DNA from: Pseudomonadota bacterium
Lineage (GTDB): Bacteria > Pseudomonadota > Gammaproteobacteria > Pseudomonadales > Oceanobacteraceae
Assembly: GCA_030145845.1 (NCBI GenBank)
Contig: JAIXHJ010000003.1
Location: forward strand, 310,426-374,425
DNA: 64,000 bases
Direction of reading: 5' to 3'
The notes beneath the pieces were generated by a model. That model saw only the letters and a program-made list of their open reading frames with translations, was not told the origin of the DNA and ran no database searches. Positions 17,312-26,771 of the stretch are shown in pieces (position 1 is the first letter of the stretch; the number at the start of each line of letters is the position of its first letter). Made by a program: the position numbers and the translations under genes.

Positions 17312-19627
17312 ATGATTGTGATAGTAAATCGATTAAGGTCCGGCGGGGTGCTGGCTGCAGGCTTAGGTCTGCTGTTGCTTCTCGCGCTTGTGCTGCCTGT
17401 CAGGGCAGAGACAACGTCGACAGCCTCACTGCTAACGGATCATGGTGTTCTGGCGCTGCAGCGTTCTGATCAGCGTTATGGCCTGGCTTCACTGCAACAC
17501 TCGTCCGGATTTATGCCGGTCGCTGAAGGGCCTGAGCTGAAGGATGCCCTGCAGCAGGTACCTGGCAGGCAATATGATCTGACCCCGGATTTCCGTCAGC
17601 ATCACCGTTACTGGCTGTATGCCACGGTGGTGAATAACACCGGCAACAGTGACTGGGTTCTGCATATCAGTAATTCCGGTTTTCAGCAGCCGCGGGTTCT
17701 GGTCCGCAGTCAGAGCGGTACGCTGCTGCAGACCATCAGTAATCAGGGTTACGCCGCCGGTACCGATATTAATGTTATCGGTCGTGCGCTGCGTGTACAT
17801 CTGCCGCCCGGAGAAACCAGTCAGATTGTGGTGGAACTGACGGCTTATCATTTTGTCTGGCACCCTTATATCGCTCTGATGAGTGGCACTGAATATGACG
17901 CCTGGAGCCGGCAGATGAGTGCCGCTTTCGATGTGGCCATCGGCATGAATCTGGGCATGATTATTCTGGGTTTTATCTGCTGGCTGCTGGTTTCTGAAAG
18001 GACATTTTTCTGGGGGGCGCTGTCCTCTCTGTTACTGCTCGGTTATTACCTGGAGCACAGCAGTCTGCCAGCTCTCCTGTGGCAGTACGACTATGAAAAA
18101 AACACGCTTTTCTGGGCACTGGTGAGTGCCTGTCAGTTGTCGATGCTGGCATTCGCCGGCAGCTTTCTGCAGGTCAGCCGTGACACAGGACGCTGGTATC
18201 AGCTATTCAGGGCTTCTGCTGTACTTACAGTGGTGGTTTTCCTGCTGGCACTGCCATTTGAGTTCAGCATTAAAAGCCTGCTCTACAGTTTTAATTACAT
18301 GGTGGTGTGGATTGTTATTCTCAGCTCCGGCATCGCTAAAGTAAAAGCGGAAGGGCGCTATTACATTATTTATATTCTCGGCTGGCTGCCGCTGATTCTG
18401 TCCACGCTGCAGGTGATTGTTGAACTGGTATTTTCCAGTGAGGGCGTGGATGAGGTCACAGTATCGTATAAGATGATTTCCGTGCTTTATGTGCAGGCGC
18501 TGCATGTTCTGATTCATGCGGTTGCCCTGATTCTGCGTGTTAAAGCCCTGCGGGAAGAAAAGCTGTATATGGAGTATCTCAGCCAGGCAAAATCCCGTTT
18601 TATGGCACAAAGTAGCCATGACCTGCGCCAGCCACTGCATTCCATGAAGCTGTATCTGGATTCCCTGCGTCCTTACATCAGAGAAGAAAAAGCGGAAGCG
18701 CTTTTTTCTGGCCTGCAGAAAAATCAGCAGCAGATGAACGAAGCGTTCACGTCCATTATGGATCTGAATAAACTGGAAGCCGGCGCGGTGAGCGCGGATA
18801 TCCGGCCGGTGCCGCTGAGTGAGATTTTCAGCCGTATCGGCGATGAGTTCCAGCTGCAGGCGGCGGAAAAAAACCTGCGCTTTAATCTGCACCAGTGTTC
18901 CCTGCTGGTCTGTACTGACCCGGTTTTACTGGAACGGCTGCTGCGCAACCTGATTTCCAACGCCATTAAATATACCGACAGCGGCCGCGTGGTGGTGGGT
19001 TGCCGGCGGCGGGGTAAACAGGTGGAAATACAGGTGATGGATACCGGCCGGGGGATCCGCCCGGATGAGCAGGGACGGATTTTTGATATTTACCAGCGGG
19101 CCGCCGGTGCTGAGCAGGACAGCGGCAGCGCCGGTATTGGTTTATCTGTGGTCAAGCATATTGCTGATCTGCTGGGACTGCCGGTGAGCATGGTATCCCT
19201 GCCGGATAAAGGCAGTACCTTTACCGTAGCGGTGCCGCTGGCCGGGGGGACCGATAAGGTACAGCCGCTGACGGTCAGTAAACAGCCGCTGAGTGTTGTG
19301 TTGATTCTGGAAAATCAGGCGCTGGCGCAGGAACTTGCCCAGCGCCTGCAGCGTTGGGGCTGTAAAGCAGAGATTTTAACTTCGCTGGCGGAAGCCTGTG
19401 GCCGTCATACCGGTCTGCTGTTGTGTGATTACCACCATCTGAAGCGCACAGATCTGTCGCCGGATGACAGGCAGGGCTGGCAGGTGGCTGCCTGTATCTG
19501 CCCGGCCGGTGAGGAAGCTGCTGCGCCCTGGGTCAGTCTGACAGAGCCGGTGCTGCCTGCCCGTCTGCGGGCACTGCTGAACTTTGCGCTGCGGCAAAGT
19601 AAAGCCGGTGATAAGGCTGTCACATAA
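17312..19627 (+). CDS. 7TM-DISM hybrid sensor histidine kinase with degenerate receiver
   Basis: A 771-aa sensor. Order: a signal segment (to about residue 32), a beta-rich extracellular domain of the 7TMR-DISM type (about 45-190), a seven-helix membrane block (about 200-400), HisKA with the phospho-acceptor H436 in SSHDLRQPLHSMK, and HATPase (N-box LISNAIKYTDSG; G-box MDTGRGIRPDEQG). The C-terminal ~115 residues resemble a receiver (candidate Asp706 in LLLCDYHH), but the usual acidic pair is replaced by LILENQ, so it may not be phosphorylated normally. A NarL-type regulator follows 98 nt downstream and is the likely partner. The ligand is unknown. Confidence 0.87.
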   Translation: MIVIVNRLRSGGVLAAGLGLLLLLALVLPVRAETTSTASLLTDHGVLALQRSDQRYGLASLQHSSGFMPVAEGPELKDALQQVPGRQYDLTPDFRQHHRYWLYATVVNNTGNSDWVLHISNSGFQQPRVLVRSQSGTLLQTISNQGYAAGTDINVIGRALRVHLPPGETSQIVVELTAYHFVWHPYIALMSGTEYDAWSRQMSAAFDVAIGMNLGMIILGFICWLLVSERTFFWGALSSLLLLGYYLEHSSLPALLWQYDYEKNTLFWALVSACQLSMLAFAGSFLQVSRDTGRWYQLFRASAVLTVVVFLLALPFEFSIKSLLYSFNYMVVWIVILSSGIAKVKAEGRYYIIYILGWLPLILSTLQVIVELVFSSEGVDEVTVSYKMISVLYVQALHVLIHAVALILRVKALREEKLYMEYLSQAKSRFMAQSSHDLRQPLHSMKLYLDSLRPYIREEKAEALFSGLQKNQQQMNEAFTSIMDLNKLEAGAVSADIRPVPLSEIFSRIGDEFQLQAAEKNLRFNLHQCSLLVCTDPVLLERLLRNLISNAIKYTDSGRVVVGCRRRGKQVEIQVMDTGRGIRPDEQGRIFDIYQRAAGAEQDSGSAGIGLSVVKHIADLLGLPVSMVSLPDKGSTFTVAVPLAGGTDKVQPLTVSKQPLSVVLILENQALAQELAQRLQRWGCKAEILTSLAEACGRHTGLLLCDYHHLKRTDLSPDDRQGWQVAACICPAGEEAAAPWVSLTEPVLPARLRALLNFALRQSKAGDKAVT

Positions 19628-19725
19628 GCTTATGTGGTTTAAGTGTTAACAAGCTGTTAGATTAAGCGGACTTTGCAATACGGTCAGATTCTGCTGCTGA
19701 CCGGACCCGCTGACCGGATAGCCCC

Positions 19726-20331
19726 ATGACGCTTAAAGTACTGATATCGGAAGATCACGAACTCTACCGCGATGGACTGCGGCTGTTACTGGCAGAAGCT
19801 TTTCCACAGGTTCATATTCTCGAATCCGGCAATTTTCAGCGCACTGGGGAATTGCTGGCTCAGCATCCGGATATTGCGCTGGTTCTGTTTGATATTCATA
19901 TTCCCGGCACCAAAGGCCTGGAGGGGCTGCGCGATATTAAAGGCTGTTATCCGGCGCTGCCGCTGGTGGTGGTTTCAACACTGGATTATCAGGCCAGTAT
20001 TCAGAATATGCTGGCGTTGGGGGCGGATGGCTTTATTGCCAAAACCAGTTCGCGTGAGGTAATGATCCGCGCGCTGCAGGATATTATGGATGGTGAACTG
20101 GTGATTATCAGTGGGCAGGAGAATGACGACACTGTCACCCTGTCACCACGTCTGATCGATACGCTGGAATTACTGGCTGAAGGCTTATCGAATAAGGAAA
20201 TTGCTGCCCGGCTGATGATATCCCCGGCGACGGTGCGGGAATATGTATCCGATCTGCTGCAGCAATTCGGGTGTGATAACCGTACACAGGCGGTGCTGAA
20301 GGCCCGCCGGCTGGGTTTTATTCTCGACTGA
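19726..20331 (+). CDS. NarL/FixJ-family response regulator
   Basis: A 201-aa two-domain transcription regulator. The receiver has the acidic pair E9/D10 (ISEDHELYRDG), phospho-acceptor D56 (LVLFDIHIPG) and K106 (FIAKTSS). The C-terminal LuxR-type HTH is LSPRLIDTLELLAEGLSNKE with recognition region SPATVREYVSDLLQQFGCD. It is downstream of, and probably co-transcribed with, the 7TM kinase. Target genes are unknown; the divergent FG-GAP lipoprotein is a plausible one. Confidence 0.93.
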   Translation: MTLKVLISEDHELYRDGLRLLLAEAFPQVHILESGNFQRTGELLAQHPDIALVLFDIHIPGTKGLEGLRDIKGCYPALPLVVVSTLDYQASIQNMLALGADGFIAKTSSREVMIRALQDIMDGELVIISGQENDDTVTLSPRLIDTLELLAEGLSNKEIAARLMISPATVREYVSDLLQQFGCDNRTQAVLKARRLGFILD

Positions 20332-20359
20332 TCCGGACGTGTATAAAGCGGAAACGCTT

Positions 20360-20947
20360 TTATTCTTTTACCGCAATAGCCTGTACCACAGCACCATCAC
20401 CGGTATGCCCGATTCCTTCCACAATATTGCGTTTCAGTTCCAGCAGATGCTGAAAATGCAGGGGTTTCAGTTCTTTCTCCAGCAGCGGCACGCTCATCAT
20501 CATGGCTTCGTCTTTCGGGCCGCCGGTTGCGTACTTCAGCTGATTGGGGGTGTAGGCTTCGAGCAGCAGCACACCACCGGGTTTCAGTGCCCGGCAGAGG
20601 CGCTGGTGCACACTCTGGCGCAGGGCCGGGGGAAGGTGGCAGAAAATGGAAACCACGCCGTCCCACTGTTCAATACCCAGATCAAAACTGGTCAGATCCG
20701 CGACCAGATAGTTAATATTTACATTATGTTCAGCAGCCAGCTTCAGGGCTTTTTCGCGCGCCACTTCTGAACCATCGACGGCAGTCACATTATAACCCTG
20801 ACGGGCGAGAAATACGGCGTTACGTCCTTCGCCTTCGGCCACACAGAGAATGTTACCGCGCGGCAGGCGGTTAACATTTTCTGCCAGAAAAACATTGGCT
20901 TCGGTACCGTAAATATAATGTTCGGAACTGTAGCGATCGTTCCACAT
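20360..20947 (-). CDS. Class I SAM-dependent methyltransferase (TehB-like)
   Basis: A 195-aa methyltransferase with motif I replaced by NILCVAEGEGRNAVFLARQG, the acidic ribose-binding strand NVTAVDGSE and LVADLTSFDLG. The start MWNDRYSSEHYIYGTEANVF is typical of a widespread family related to TehB and thiopurine methyltransferases. The substrate is not predictable. It is convergent with the response-regulator gene (28 nt between stops). Confidence 0.8.
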   Translation of the reverse strand: MWNDRYSSEHYIYGTEANVFLAENVNRLPRGNILCVAEGEGRNAVFLARQGYNVTAVDGSEVAREKALKLAAEHNVNINYLVADLTSFDLGIEQWDGVVSIFCHLPPALRQSVHQRLCRALKPGGVLLLEAYTPNQLKYATGGPKDEAMMMSVPLLEKELKPLHFQHLLELKRNIVEGIGHTGDGAVVQAIAVKE

Positions 20948-21353
20948 AAAGCAGCCTCTGACTCAGAAAAAACGTAAATACCAGCGTAAATGATACCAGT
21001 AATCCCCTGTGTATATCCGGGCCGGAGGGGGATCTTTTTGCCTGTTTGCATGAAAGGACTGTTCCATGCTGTTGCGGGAATATCAGCCAAGTCGTTGATT
21101 ATTTAGTTATTTTTATTGACCGCCTGACACAGATAAAGCGGGGCAATCACAACAATAAGAATATTTGATGAAGCGGAGTCTGGAGTTTTCTCATTCATCC
21201 TGATTATTCTGTTTACGCACCGGCACTGGCCGGTCTGCCACTGCTGTGCCGTGCATTGTTGACATTCTTTATGCCCACGGTGAATAACGGCCTCCGGGCT
21301 AACTGATCTGGTCTGAAACTGCTGTATGCCTGCGGCAGAAAGGAGATGTCATT
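20948..21353. other. Intergenic region upstream of cfa
   Basis: About 400 bp, relatively A+T rich, without a credible gene (small frames here lack ribosome sites and family similarity). A possible sigma-70 element is TTGACA at 21259-21264 with GAATAA at 21282-21287 (17-nt spacing), 67 nt before the cfa start. The remainder shows nothing I can name. Confidence 0.5.
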
Positions 21354-22562
21354 ATGGCTTATACCACCCCCTCTGCCGGGACGGAGAGTAACCCTGCTAC
21401 ACGTACTTCATCGGCAGCACCGCAGCCGGACAGGCTGGCGGCCGCCGGGGCTGAACTGTGGCTGGCAGAACAACTGGAAAAAGCCGGCATTACCCTGAAC
21501 GGGCCCCAGCCCTGGGATCCGCAGGTGCATAACACTGACGTTTATCAGCGCGTTTTCCGTCATGGCTCGCTGGGCGTGGGTGAAAGTTACATGGATGGCT
21601 GGTGGGACTGTGAGCAGCTGGATGAACTGTTCAGCCGGGTCATGGCGGCGGAGCTGGAGCGCAAAATTACCGGTAAATGGACGTTTTTCAAGCATGTCAT
21701 GCTGGCCCGCCTGTTCAACCTGCAGACGGTCAAACGTGCGTGGCAGGTCGGTGAGCAGCACTACGATCTCGGCAATGATCTGTATGAAGCCATGCTCGAT
21801 GACACCATGGCCTATTCCTGCGGTTACTGGAAAGACGCGCAGTCACTGCACGACGCGCAGCTGGCGAAACTGCAGCTGATCTGTCGTAAACTCGATCTTA
21901 AGCCTGCGGATTCGGTGCTGGAAATTGGTTGTGGCTGGGGCAGTTTTGCCCAGCTGGCGGCGCAGGATTATGGCGTCAGCGTTACCGGTCTGACGATTTC
22001 CCGCGAGCAGAAAGCATTGGCGGACAAACGCTGTGCCGGACTGCCGGTTGAGATACAGCTGCAGGATTACCGGCTGGCGGAAGGGCAGTACGACAAACTG
22101 GTATCCATCGGTATGTTTGAACATGTCGGCCGAAAAAATTACGACACGTATATGAAAACCGCCCGCGGCCTGATCAAAGATGACGGCCTGTTTGTGCTGC
22201 ACACCATTGGCAGTGATGTCTCGCAGGGTGTTGGTGACCCCTGGATTCACAAATACATTTTCCCCAATGGCTATATCCCGTCGCTGACCGAAATCAGTCA
22301 GGCCTGTGAACCGTATTTTGTCATCGAGGACGTACAGAATTTCGGTAAGGATTACGACCGTACCCTGATGGCGTGGTTTGATAATTTTGATGCTGCCTGG
22401 CCACAGCTCAGCAGTGCCTACGATGAACGTTTCCGCCGCATGTGGACCTATTATCTGAAAATGTGTGCCGGCGCATTCCGTGGCAGTTCGCTGCAGCTGT
22501 ATCAGCTGGTACTGCGTCCGCGCCTGATCCGTGACGTACCGCGTTACGATGCTGCCCGTTAA
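21354..22562 (+). CDS. cfa: Cyclopropane-fatty-acyl-phospholipid synthase
   Basis: Cfa methylenates cis double bonds of membrane phospholipid acyl chains using SAM, usually on entry to stationary phase or under acid and solvent stress. The 402-aa sequence has an N-terminal lipid-binding domain (FRHGSLGVGESYMDGWWDC), the linker VGEQHYDLGNDLYEAMLDD, the SAM motif VLEIGCGWGSFAQLAA, the active-site region SIGMFEHVGRKNYDTY and the C-terminal MCAGAFRGSSLQLYQLVLRP. It has a ~35-aa Ser/Thr/Ala-rich N-terminal tail. GAAAGGAGA before the ATG is a good ribosome site. Confidence 0.96.
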   Translation: MAYTTPSAGTESNPATRTSSAAPQPDRLAAAGAELWLAEQLEKAGITLNGPQPWDPQVHNTDVYQRVFRHGSLGVGESYMDGWWDCEQLDELFSRVMAAELERKITGKWTFFKHVMLARLFNLQTVKRAWQVGEQHYDLGNDLYEAMLDDTMAYSCGYWKDAQSLHDAQLAKLQLICRKLDLKPADSVLEIGCGWGSFAQLAAQDYGVSVTGLTISREQKALADKRCAGLPVEIQLQDYRLAEGQYDKLVSIGMFEHVGRKNYDTYMKTARGLIKDDGLFVLHTIGSDVSQGVGDPWIHKYIFPNGYIPSLTEISQACEPYFVIEDVQNFGKDYDRTLMAWFDNFDAAWPQLSSAYDERFRRMWTYYLKMCAGAFRGSSLQLYQLVLRPRLIRDVPRYDAAR

Positions 22563-22641
22563 GCGCGGCCGGCACTGAGCGCTGCACTGGCCCATGGGCC
22601 GGTGAGCCACTACAATCGGCGTTTTTCCCGGCCGGTTGCCT

Positions 22642-23961
22642 ATGTCCGAACAGAGTCTCAGTCAGCATGTGCAGCAGCAGCTGCAGGCCCGTCTGCATCC
22701 GGCGGCGACCGTCTGGGTCGGCTTCAGTGGCGGGCTGGATTCCACCGTGCTGCTGCATCTGCTGGCCAGTGATCCGGCGCGGCGGGGCCGGCTCCGGGCT
22801 GTGCATGTCAATCACGGCTTATCTGCCAACGCCGGGGCCTGGCAGGCACACTGTGCGGCGGTGTGCCAGACGCTGGGGGTGCCACTGACCGTTGAACAGG
22901 TCAGTGTGGCGGCCGGTGCCAGTGTTGAGAATGCCGCCCGTCAGGCCCGCTATCAGGCGTTTTCCCGCCACCTCCGTCAGGGCGATCTGCTGCTGTTGGG
23001 TCACCATGCTGATGATCAGAGTGAAACCTTCTTCCAGCGCCTGTTCCGTGGCGCCGGGCTCAGCGGTCTGGGCGCGATGGCTGCGGTCAGGGAGCTGAGC
23101 CCGGGCATTATGCTGCTGCGGCCGTTGCTGGCGTGTCCCCGCCGGCAGCTGGAAGAGTATGCCCGGCAGCAACGGCTGCACTGGGTTGACGACGAATCCA
23201 ACCTTGATCCGCGCTACGAACGTAACTGGTGGCGGCACGAGCTGCTGCCGCGCATTTTTGCCCGTTATCCGGGTAAGCAGGCGGCACTGCTGCGTTCGGT
23301 GCAGCAGCTGCAGCAGGATCAGCAGTTGCTGAGTCATCTGCTGCAGCCGCATCTGCAGGCCTGCCTTGTCAGCCACCAGTGGCCGGCAACCGCATCACCG
23401 GCCTGCAACATCATTTCCCTGAGTGAACAGGAAGCCCGGCTGCAGCCTTATATCGTGCGCGAATGGCTGCAACAGCTGGGCTATCCGTTACCCTCTGCCA
23501 GCTGGCTGGAAACCCTGATGCAGGACGTGATTCAGGCCCGGCCGGACGCCCGTCCGCAGCTGCAGCTGGGAGAGGCGGTGATCCGCCGTTATGGCCAGCT
23601 GCTGTGCCTGACCACGCCGCTGGCGGCGGACGTTAGGCAGACGCTGACAGTGGCAGACGGGCTGACTCTGCCCTGGGGCGGCGGACTGCTGAGGGCGGTG
23701 GCCGCCGGCACTGCTGGCCTGCAGCCGGGAAGCTATCAGCTGCTGCCGGCAGCAGAACTGAGCAGCCGGCGCCTGCAGCCTGCGGGCCGGCCGGCCAAAA
23801 CACTGAAAGCCCTGTTTCAGGAAAACCGGGTGCCACCGTGGCTGCGTGCCGGCTGGCCGGCGCTGGTGCAGGATGGCCAGCTGGCAGCACTGGCCGGACT
23901 GGCCGTTGCTGAAGATTTCAGCACTCCGGAAGGCGGTCTGACGCTGAGCTGGCAGCGCTGA
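22642..23961 (+). CDS. tilS: tRNA(Ile)-lysidine synthase
   Basis: TilS attaches lysine to C34 of tRNA(Ile)-CAU, changing it to read AUA. The PP-loop SGGLDST lies at about residues 27-33, followed by HVNHGLSANAGAW and LLGHHADDQSETFFQRLFRG. The middle and C-terminal TilS domains are present, the latter ending in RVPPWLRAGWPAL. The ATG at 22642 (439 aa) is better than the TTG two codons upstream. The gene stands 79 nt after cfa. Confidence 0.95.
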   Translation: MSEQSLSQHVQQQLQARLHPAATVWVGFSGGLDSTVLLHLLASDPARRGRLRAVHVNHGLSANAGAWQAHCAAVCQTLGVPLTVEQVSVAAGASVENAARQARYQAFSRHLRQGDLLLLGHHADDQSETFFQRLFRGAGLSGLGAMAAVRELSPGIMLLRPLLACPRRQLEEYARQQRLHWVDDESNLDPRYERNWWRHELLPRIFARYPGKQAALLRSVQQLQQDQQLLSHLLQPHLQACLVSHQWPATASPACNIISLSEQEARLQPYIVREWLQQLGYPLPSASWLETLMQDVIQARPDARPQLQLGEAVIRRYGQLLCLTTPLAADVRQTLTVADGLTLPWGGGLLRAVAAGTAGLQPGSYQLLPAAELSSRRLQPAGRPAKTLKALFQENRVPPWLRAGWPALVQDGQLAALAGLAVAEDFSTPEGGLTLSWQR

Positions 23962-24082
23962 AATATGAACTTCTTCAAATTCTGTGGTCTTACTCTGTTG
24001 ACTGTCGTTTAAGGTCTGAGACCAGAGTCGGAGACTGCGCTGGAGTCTGTGACCACACCGGATTAGAGTGATTGCTGCTGTT

Positions 24083-24490
24083 ATGACATTGAAGTTACCC
24101 GTTGTTCTGACCATTGTGCTGCTGCTGAGTGCCTGTGATTCTGAGGGCACGCCGATTCTGCGCGGTAAAAAAGCCGCGCAGCCGGCTGCCACGGCCACTG
24201 TACCGGCTGTTGTGGCGGCGACTGACGATCAGCAGCCGGCTGAGCCGCAGGATATGGCGGCGGAGGAAAAGCGCACCCTGAATCTGACCCTGCCGGATCT
24301 TGGCTGGGAAGGGCCGGCGGGTACGTATGATGCGGCGGATCTGCCGGATGTATTCCGCAGCTCCACGGCGCCGGAGAAGTACAACTGGTCGGGTCGTCTG
24401 CATCTGGACGAATCGGAAGAAGCCAGAGAACGCCCCATTACGGATAACATCCGTGGGGCAGAGATTGAGTTCCAGGTCCGCCTGCCCTGA
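24083..24490 (+). CDS. Small lipoprotein of unknown function
   Basis: A 135-aa protein with a short signal (MTLKLPVVLTIVLLLSAC) ending in the lipobox LSAC, so it is probably a membrane-anchored lipoprotein. An Ala/Pro-rich linker follows, then a conserved-looking C-terminal part (TLPDLGWEGP, YNWSGRLHLDES, IEFQVRLP). No family is recognised. A GTG five codons upstream is less likely because the ATG at 24083 gives a standard signal peptide. A glutathione S-transferase gene follows after 43 nt. Confidence 0.7.
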   Translation: MTLKLPVVLTIVLLLSACDSEGTPILRGKKAAQPAATATVPAVVAATDDQQPAEPQDMAAEEKRTLNLTLPDLGWEGPAGTYDAADLPDVFRSSTAPEKYNWSGRLHLDESEEARERPITDNIRGAEIEFQVRLP

Positions 24491-24533
24491 CGATCGCTGC
24501 CGGGTCAGGCCGGCCGCAACAGTGAGGGACGTC

Positions 24534-25268
24534 ATGAGCATGGAGCTTTATCAGTTTCCGCTGTCACACTACTGCGAAAAAATCCGCTGGGCACTGGATT
24601 GCAAGGGTGTCCGTTATCAGGCCATCAATCTGATTCCCGGCCTGCACCGCCGGCGTATGCAGCGTTTCTGCGGCCAGACGGCGGTGCCGGTTCTGCGTCA
24701 CCGTGGGCGCATCATCTGCGGTTCTTCCGCCATTCTCGATTATCTTGATGACGTCGTGCCGCAGCGTCCGCTGGCGGTTGCCGATCCGTTGCTGCAGGAA
24801 CAGGCCCGGCAGTGGGAGCAGCGTCTGGATCAGCAGGCCGGGCCGGATATTCAGCTCTGGTGCTATCACCATCTGTTGCAGGCGCCGGAACTGATGATTC
24901 CGCTGCTGGCCGGTGGTGGTCCGTTTTACCGGCGCTGGCTGGTCCGTGCGACCTGGCAGGAAATCGAAAGCGGCATGCGCCGGCGGATGAATATTTCCCC
25001 AGCAGCGGCGGCGGCCGCCGAAGAAAGAATGCTGGTACTGCTGAGCGATCTGCAGGACGCTTATAACCGTTCGCATTTTCTGGTCGGCGAGCAGCTGTCG
25101 CGGGTGGATATTACCGCCTGTGCACTGTTTTCCATGCTCTTCCGGCCGCGCGCTTATGCTGTGCGCTGGCCGGAACTGCAGTGCCTGCCACCGGCGATGC
25201 GCAGCTGGCTGAGCAGGCACGAAGCGCTGCTGGAGCCGCTGCAGCTGCGTTATGCCCAGTACCGCTGA
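24534..25268 (+). CDS. Glutathione S-transferase family protein
   Basis: A 244-aa protein with a thioredoxin-like N-terminal GST domain (YQFPLSHYCEKIRWALDCKG, cis-proline TAVPVLRH and glutathione-gamma-glutamyl contact CGSSAILDYLDD) and an all-helical C-terminal domain (FLVGEQLSRVDITACALFS). The SHYCEK motif gives a Ser or Cys catalytic residue. The start at 24534 is set by GAGGGAC just upstream. The substrate is unknown; soluble detoxification or redox roles are typical. Confidence 0.87.
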   Translation: MSMELYQFPLSHYCEKIRWALDCKGVRYQAINLIPGLHRRRMQRFCGQTAVPVLRHRGRIICGSSAILDYLDDVVPQRPLAVADPLLQEQARQWEQRLDQQAGPDIQLWCYHHLLQAPELMIPLLAGGGPFYRRWLVRATWQEIESGMRRRMNISPAAAAAAEERMLVLLSDLQDAYNRSHFLVGEQLSRVDITACALFSMLFRPRAYAVRWPELQCLPPAMRSWLSRHEALLEPLQLRYAQYR

Positions 25269-25287
25269 GGGCGGACCGGGCGGGCAG

Positions 25288-26541
25288 TCAGAGAATGGCG
25301 CGGCCGAGCAGCAGGGTGCCGCTGTAGCCGGCGCTGTAGGCAATCATCAGCGCAATAAAGAACTTCAGGTAACTGCCGAAGGTCAGTTCATCGATTTTGC
25401 TCATGGCGACAATACCGGCCGCCGAACCGATAATCAGCAGAGAACCGCCAACCCCTACGGCATAGGTCAGTGCCATCCACTCCTGCAGACTCATGCTGAC
25501 ATCTGCTTTCAGCAGTGCAGCGGTCAGCGGCACGTTATCAATCAGGGATGACAGCAGCCCCATCAGGTAGTTGGCCGCCCAGGCTGGCATATGCTGGTAC
25601 AGCGCGACAAAACTGTCGAGCGCATGGATTTCTTTCAGTGAGCCGACCAGCAGCAGGATGCCGAGGAAAAACAGCAGCGTATCGAACTCAATCTGGCGGA
25701 TATAGTTCAGGATCGGATGGTTCTCCGTATCTTCGCCATAAACCCGCGCCAGCAGGAACATAACGGACAGACCGGTGAGGAAGCTCAGTACCGGCGGAAT
25801 ATCAAACAGCACGTTGCCGGCGATGGTCGACAGAATGGTGAGAATAAACACCACCGCCACGGCCAGATCCACCGGCGCCAGATCGTTATCTTTATGGTTG
25901 ATCACAGCGTGATCACGCAGTGACCACGACAGCATAATGGCAAGCAAGAGTACCGCGCCCAGCGCCGGAATGGATAACAGCAGCAGGTTAATAATGCTGA
26001 CCTTACCGGCCAGGAAAATCATCAGCGTGGTGACATCACCGGTGATCATGGCAACACCACCGGAGTTCACGGCAAAGACCGCCACGGTGGCGAAGCGCAG
26101 GGTTTTCGCTGCCGGCAGATTCAGCGACAGAATCAGTGCGACTGAAATCAGGGTGGCGGTGATGTTATCGGCCAGTGAGGAGAAGATGAAAGCAAACAGC
26201 GCGGTCAGGATCAGCAGTTTGCGTTCACTGATCTGCTGCGGCAGAAAACGGTAAATCAGGCTTTCAATCAGGCCTTTTTTGTTGAGGTAAGCAACGAAGG
26301 TCATCGCCGCCAGCAAAAACAGCCATAAACTGGCAATTTCGCCGATATTTTCCTGCAGTCCCTCCTGCACCAGCTCATGGGTGTGTTCATCGGCTGAAAA
26401 GGCAAACAGCAGAACCCAGGACAGGGCACCGAGAAACAGCACGACCTGTGCTTTGTTTACGTGGATAACTTCTTCCAGAACCACAGCGAGCAGACCCAGC
26501 AGAGCGAGCCCTATCAGAAAATACGGCAGAATTTCAGGCAT
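25288..26541 (-). CDS. nhaD: NhaD-family sodium:proton antiporter
   Basis: NhaD exchanges cytoplasmic Na+ (or Li+) for H+ and is common in marine and halophilic gammaproteobacteria. The 417-aa protein has about 11-12 membrane helices and the ion-transporter-superfamily signatures SSLADNITATLISVALILSL and SLIDNVPLTAALLKAD. The repeated S-x-x-x-DN motifs are the probable ion-binding residues. It is convergent with the GST gene (19 nt). The 26542-26771 gap upstream contains no gene I can support. Confidence 0.92.
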   Translation of the reverse strand: MPEILPYFLIGLALLGLLAVVLEEVIHVNKAQVVLFLGALSWVLLFAFSADEHTHELVQEGLQENIGEIASLWLFLLAAMTFVAYLNKKGLIESLIYRFLPQQISERKLLILTALFAFIFSSLADNITATLISVALILSLNLPAAKTLRFATVAVFAVNSGGVAMITGDVTTLMIFLAGKVSIINLLLLSIPALGAVLLLAIMLSWSLRDHAVINHKDNDLAPVDLAVAVVFILTILSTIAGNVLFDIPPVLSFLTGLSVMFLLARVYGEDTENHPILNYIRQIEFDTLLFFLGILLLVGSLKEIHALDSFVALYQHMPAWAANYLMGLLSSLIDNVPLTAALLKADVSMSLQEWMALTYAVGVGGSLLIIGSAAGIVAMSKIDELTFGSYLKFFIALMIAYSAGYSGTLLLGRAIL

Positions 26542-26771
26542 AAAGAACCTCGGAATAAACCATCGGCAGAGGCAGCGGTCCAGACAGACGGCTGCGAGCG
26601 GGACGCGGGCATTGTAGGACTGCAGCGCCTCAGGGCAAAGTGCTTTTTCGGGCGCAGAGGTAAGACCATGGCCTCAGGCGGGGAAAATCAGGGCTGTGAA
26701 ACAGACTGTTTTTAACGCCGCGGCAAACGCCACGTTTCAGAGGCGTTCCGACGCGGATGGTTCCGGCCGGG

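Noticed and set aside
20785..21090. A 101-codon minus-strand frame upstream of cfa
   Set aside because: It mostly overlaps the methyltransferase gene in another frame and lacks a ribosome site or similarity.
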